Of a DNA stretch of 64,000 nt, positions 44,001-50,000 are shown in pieces. Made by a program: the position numbers and the translations under genes. This stretch comes from Alentia gelatinosa. Lineage: Eukaryota; Annelida; Polychaeta; Phyllodocida; Polynoidae. The stretch spans positions 30,841,360 to 30,905,359 of the forward strand of contig OX465583.1 of the NCBI GenBank assembly GCA_950022655.1, given 5' to 3'. The notes below the pieces were generated by a model. That model was not told where the DNA came from and did no database searches. It was given only the letters and a program-made list of their open reading frames with translations. Positions within the stretch are counted from its first letter, which is position 1. The number at the start of each line of letters is the position of its first letter.

Positions 44001-47000
44001 TTTCATTACCTCTTATATACTGGGTGGGTAGGTGGGTGGGTGGTTTGGCATCACGAAAGACTTTCCACTGATTGGCTACTTGCAAAAACCCGGCATTAAT
44101 TGATGGAAGAACTATGCAAATGGTTCTCAGGAACTCTAACCATGCGATGCACCATGTATTCCTTTTGTTACTATAAATGCAAAGAACCCCAATACCAGGC
44201 TATGGCACTGGAGGTCACCGAAGGGCTACATAGCACCATATATAGAGAAAATTCTAGAACAAGAATTAACACCAAAAAAACAAGCTGTCGCAATCAAACG
44301 GAACATGCTTATTGTCAATAGCGCAGGTAAAAGATTACAGTTAGGTTTCGGATAATTCTTTCAAGTTTTTCAGAATACTAAAGATTCATGTACATACCTG
44401 AACTGTTGTAGCTGAGTATGCTACATCACATTGTAAGATCACAGCAATAGCTTTTGTAGTAGCCTGGAAAACAGAGACTTAAAAATTACTACACTTTCCT
44501 CAAGGTTTCTATTTGTATCTCATTTTTGAATGTTCTAATCATATTTGTAATTTCAAAACTCAACATCACATTTTACAAAACCAAAATATAAATACACGAG
44601 TGAAAACGTTTTCATAATAACGTATTTTATAAGTATTAGGTGGCATGTGGTTCCCTAATTAGTAGTTACCATATGACGTGAAATAAGCGTGAGGATTTAT
44701 TCCTAATTTCTATTCCCTAATTAAACTCATAATGCTTGGGAGCGGGGATCTCTCACCTGTGGTTGGCTCGGTTGTGGGTTATACTGACAGTTTAAACGTT
44801 CACTCGTAGATGGTACCTGGAAAGTGAAATATATTAGCCTTATCATCTTTGTCTTAAATAAACCACATATATCTAATGTCAAATATATGAGTATCTAGGA
44901 ATCACGCTAACTAATTATCAATTGAGGAAAAACTAATCAGCAATTACTAATTATCATTTCATAAACAAAAAGAATCATTGATCACTAGTTCTTCAGTTAG
45001 GATCATATTAACATCAGATCAGTTTTACCAAACATATTGCCTAGCTGCATGGATTTCGAACGGAATCCATTTACCCTGGCCCTGTCTACATATATAACTG
45101 GATTTTATCATTATGAATGTAATCTTCAAACTTCGGATATCCGTAAATATTGAATAACTTGCATCCCCGTATAACTTATGGCATGTTATATAATGTATGC
45201 AAACGAGTTCTCACGGCGGGGTCACGTGGGTTGAGCACGTTTAGATCGAGGATCTTGGTAAGCATCACTTGGTAAGTCTGAGACCCTGTCTGTAACAGTC
45301 TCAGGTAACCCTGGTAACGAGGGTCACGTGACGTGTCCAACCGGATGCGGATGGCGCTGGATTCGAAGCGGAAGAGCACCGTGCCTGTAAAATTAACAAA
45401 ACAACATATAAGTAATGCAATGTAGCAATAAGACATGGGTTGAGGTGTATTTAAAACCCTAGGGAAAGATAGCTATTGTATTGTGGAGTTGGCCATCTTA
45501 CCCCCAGATTGAGAAAAAAAGACACCAGGTGGCGGGTCCAGATGGCAATAGATTTTTTCTTGTGAAAAGTACGTTATAAAATTATCGGGTTGATATATAA
45601 AACACATCAAAATCCTACATGAATATACAATACTTATGTAAAAGACGTAGATGAGGACCCAAAGTAACTTCCAACCAGAGACCTCAACGACAGCCGACAG
45701 CACTACCACCTGGCGGGTGACATCAGAAATCAGTGTAAACGTGCTCACGACAAGCGCGCCACCACTGGTGAAATTCGGTACTCGGAGGGAATTACCTAAA
45801 GATCCCTTATACGACAACTGGGTTATCAAGGATTGTTCATGTGTCGTAAGGCCTGTGTCGATAGAGGAGGAAATCAGTGGTTTGGTGTGGCAGCACTCTC
45901 ATTTCCTAATGTACGTTTACTAAACATGGTTATCATCTAATGATGAGGGCGAAGAATTAAGGCCAACATCCTCCGTGTATTAAAATAGACTTGGAACGTT
46001 TCTGGTGGGATAGGGGATTAAGATTACGTAGACGAATGAACAACATAACCCACCCTCAGGCTTCCTGGTAAAATGGGTGAACAAGGAAGGCACCACACTC
46101 AGGTTATTGTCCGTAAACATATTCCCATTTCAGTATACTACTTGCGTCTTCAGGGAAAATAATTTCTTTTAAGAACGTCCTCTGAATATCCTCTGATATT
46201 GTCATTGAACGTTCCAGAATCATATCAGGAACCGATGTCAAATTGGCCATTTTGTATCACAGGAAATATCTTAGTTGAATCATAAAAAAACACATGACAG
46301 AATGAGAGATGTTACGAAGAGCCACGAAACTATCTGAATAGAACAGGGGTGGTGGAGGGACTGAGGATCATACATTTCAGAATAGTGCGTATTTATCTTA
46401 TGGATGGCCCCCTTACTGGAGTAATGATAGAGTAAAACGGGTGGCTCTGGTGTGAGGTTGGGTGTAAACTATTTTCAATCATGCTGTAGATAACCTTAAA
46501 TTTCTGTCTAAAGGGTGGACAAACTCTCCCAGGGAGATCAATAATCGATATTATCTATAGATGATAGGACAGTTCTCCCTCTACACGCACAATCAGTATG
46601 TGCTGAGGTGAGTCAGACCTTCTGACCTCATTACATTGACAGATGTGTCAGTGGGATTTTTTTCATTCACCGTTTGCATAATTCATAGAGGTTTGCAGTT
46701 TTTGATTGTTGTAATGTTTTATGGCTCTTCGTGCTATGTGAAGATAGCGGTAAACATACTGAACATGAATGAAGACTTTGTACGAATGATGATACATTAT
46801 CAATGCTCAGGTAACTAAGTTGGGGTGGGTAATTTGAATTGTTTCGAGTTTCTTTAGCAGATCTGTACCTACAGGGGTACAGGTAGACGGGCGTGGAAGA
46901 TGCTAAGAAATATATTCAAATCTTCCACCCTCACCCCATTATCATAGACCTAAAGATATTCAAAGTATGTAGATTTGACTGCCAAGGCTCGCCAAGATAC

Positions 47001-50000
47001 ACACGAAAAAGAATTAGCCATGAACATACCTCTTTGTTACATGGGGATGCATTGTATCTATCCGTAAGGTATGTCACTCGTAGATATTCGTGCATAGGTT
47101 AATAATATAAGAAAACCCACAACACTTAGAGTGGGAATATAACTATATATTGATGTACAATAGGTATTTTAAACGCTATACTCAGAGTAGGAGTCACTAT
47201 ATACAAACTGATGCTCTTTACAACTTATTGATCAAAACTGAAGTCTCTAAAACTCAGTATTGTGTACCTGGTACAATATGGTGCAGGGCATTATACAGGC
47301 GCAGAGCGTGTGCTGTCTAGTCAATACACTACAATATAGCACCACAAACTAAAGATACTATTTTTCACTTACAGTGCGGCATATCTGTTATTTATCTATC
47401 TACTTCATTAACTTATTTATTTCACGTAAAATTATGATAGAGTAAGGTATCATGGCATCCTACGTAATGATTGACAATTATTTACATTAGTGTAAACTAT
47501 TTTCAATCATGCTGTAGATAACCATAAATTTCTGTCTATTTATCCATGAGCAACCCTTTGACAAACTTTCCTTTCTGAATTCTCAAATAAATGTGCGTGT
47601 ACCTCTATTTGCCATGAATTCCATCCTTCACATATTCAATTGCGGTCAATTAGTATTCTTTGATGTGTCTTCCTTTACAATGTTAATAGGCTGTGTTGTA
47701 ATGGGATGTCCATTGTAAACAGGGATGAGGCAATGAAGAGGATCAGAGGTCACTACTCAGTGCTGGCACTATGCCAACACATTTGCCCCAGCCGACTGTG
47801 TGGGGCTAGTGTCTGAAATGTGGGATTTCCACAGGCCAACTTTTTGCGACCGAAACATTTCTCGGGATCTAACCAACGTTATGCCACTCTACAAAATTTA
47901 TCGGTTTTATGGCACTCTGTACAAAGTATTGATCGACTTTTTGTACCGATGATTCTTTTCCCTGAAACTACCTGTACTGATCAATTTTACGGAATTTTCT
48001 TGAAAATATTGGGCGACCTTTGCTACCGATGTATCTATCCTGAAGTATCGACCGATTTTATGGCACTATCTGCGAAATATCAGATAACTAAAAGTCTAGA
48101 CACAGAGACTGATTCTACTACCGACAAATGGGGAATATGGCACCAGCTACCGATAAAGTATGTCTCTGTTCGGGTGATTTTGTTGCTGTAGTGTTAATGT
48201 TTGCATAGCATTCACTGACTGGGAGCTACCCATGCCGAGCCACATCCTTTGGTTTTTGTTCTCAAATTACCACAGATGGATGCAAGGTCTAGAAAAAAAC
48301 ACTGGAAACTTTCCAAATCCTTCTCATCTCCACTCTATATCTCTCCTATATGGAAATCTAGTATATCATGAAGAAGAACAGACATAACTAGAACAAAATG
48401 GCACCCCTCCAACTCCATCAACCAAGCGATGTGTTAGTATGGCCACGGTGGTATTGGTACCTACTATAGCCTAGACCAGTCTTGACAGCATTTACCACTA
48501 GACGGCGATGTGGCAAATTCCGGAGCCAATACACAACATGGACAAAGAAGACGGGCAAGTAACAAGTGGTGGAGTTGGTGTATATGTGTATACATATATC
48601 CTATGAATCTAAGACAGTCATATGACTTCATAACTTTCCATTTTAACAACATGAAAGTCAGGTCTAAACTTAAATCAATTTGAAAAAATTGAACACCAAA
48701 ATAAGGAATATGAAAACTATGGGATGGTACATTGACATTAAACCTGATCAAAGTAAAAGTTGTATTCTTATCTCTACTTAAATAGCTGCAAAAGGTCACC
48801 TCACCCAGTGACTACCATAGACACCGAGACCGAAACCAATCGTCCATCTACTAATAATCCTGTTTTATATAGAGAAATTGTCTTTGATACCATAACATGT
48901 TCCCTTTGAAGTATCCTGCATGTCTGCCATTACTCAGCCGTGTCCACATTATTTAGTGATGGTCATGTTACTGCACACGTTGATTGCGGCCCGTCACGGA
49001 CAAGGTCCTCGCCGTGGCCCAGATGGGCACCGGGCCGTGGTGGCAGCACCTGCGCCTCACCTGTGAAGCCAGGTGAGAGAGGGAGGACAGTGGATAGTCC
49101 GTTTACAGACTGCGCTGCCTTAGGCTTACGGTCCGTTAGGGTCTAACAGAGCAAGGCACCCGTTTGCCTGTTCCCTCTGCCTGGTAGGAGAAAGGAATTT
49201 CGTGATTGGCTGTTCTAATTTTAGCGCCAACTCAAGCCACTAGTTACTGGCAAATCAGTCAGGCAGCATAGCACCAGCGGAGGCAGGAATTCCTGACTGA
49301 AAATGGCAGTCTCAGTTTGAGCATGTGTGCCTTGGCCCTGGTGACAACAGACTGTACTAGAGTCTAGACAGTGGACTACACTGTGCACATCCAAATCCCA
49401 TCCAAAGTTACCTTGACCCAATCTTCCAGTTGAGATCTTTACCACCATAATATGAATTTTTGCTGGGAGAGTGAATATTATAGCTCACCCAGGTAATTCA
49501 TGCATGGAGTGTGCATAGAGCTGTCAGTGTCCAGTTTTCGAAGCCTCCTTTTTGTGATTTCATGATTTTGTGTGTATTTTGATAAAAGACAATATAGCTA
49601 GATTCTGTTATCAATTAGTAAGTATTTATCTGTTATAATCCACGATGTTTTAAATCGTAATTCGTCGAGTAGACCTGGAAATAGGTGGCGCTATGAACAC
49701 TCTAGCCAAGGGGTGAAATGCCTCAGTCTAACTTTAGCCAGTTAGAGACGGTGTTGAATGATCATTCGTATTACAATGTACTTTGTCCATTTGCCAGTCT
49801 CAGCATCAAGAACGAAAACATTTGAATTACATTGACAGAAGGTACTTCATAAGTTATCTGTGACAAAACGATATCGTGCTGAATCAGAATGTTATATCCC
49901 AGGTATCATGGTAATCACTTTGTAATCACAGTTACGTGTCATTTAATCCCTAATGGTGAACAGCATGCGCATGCTAATTACCACCTGTTAGCTGAGGTGA

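Noticed and set aside
45651..45923. Plus-strand 90-codon frame
   Set aside because: No domain, no Kozak or splice support, and AT-rich intron context.
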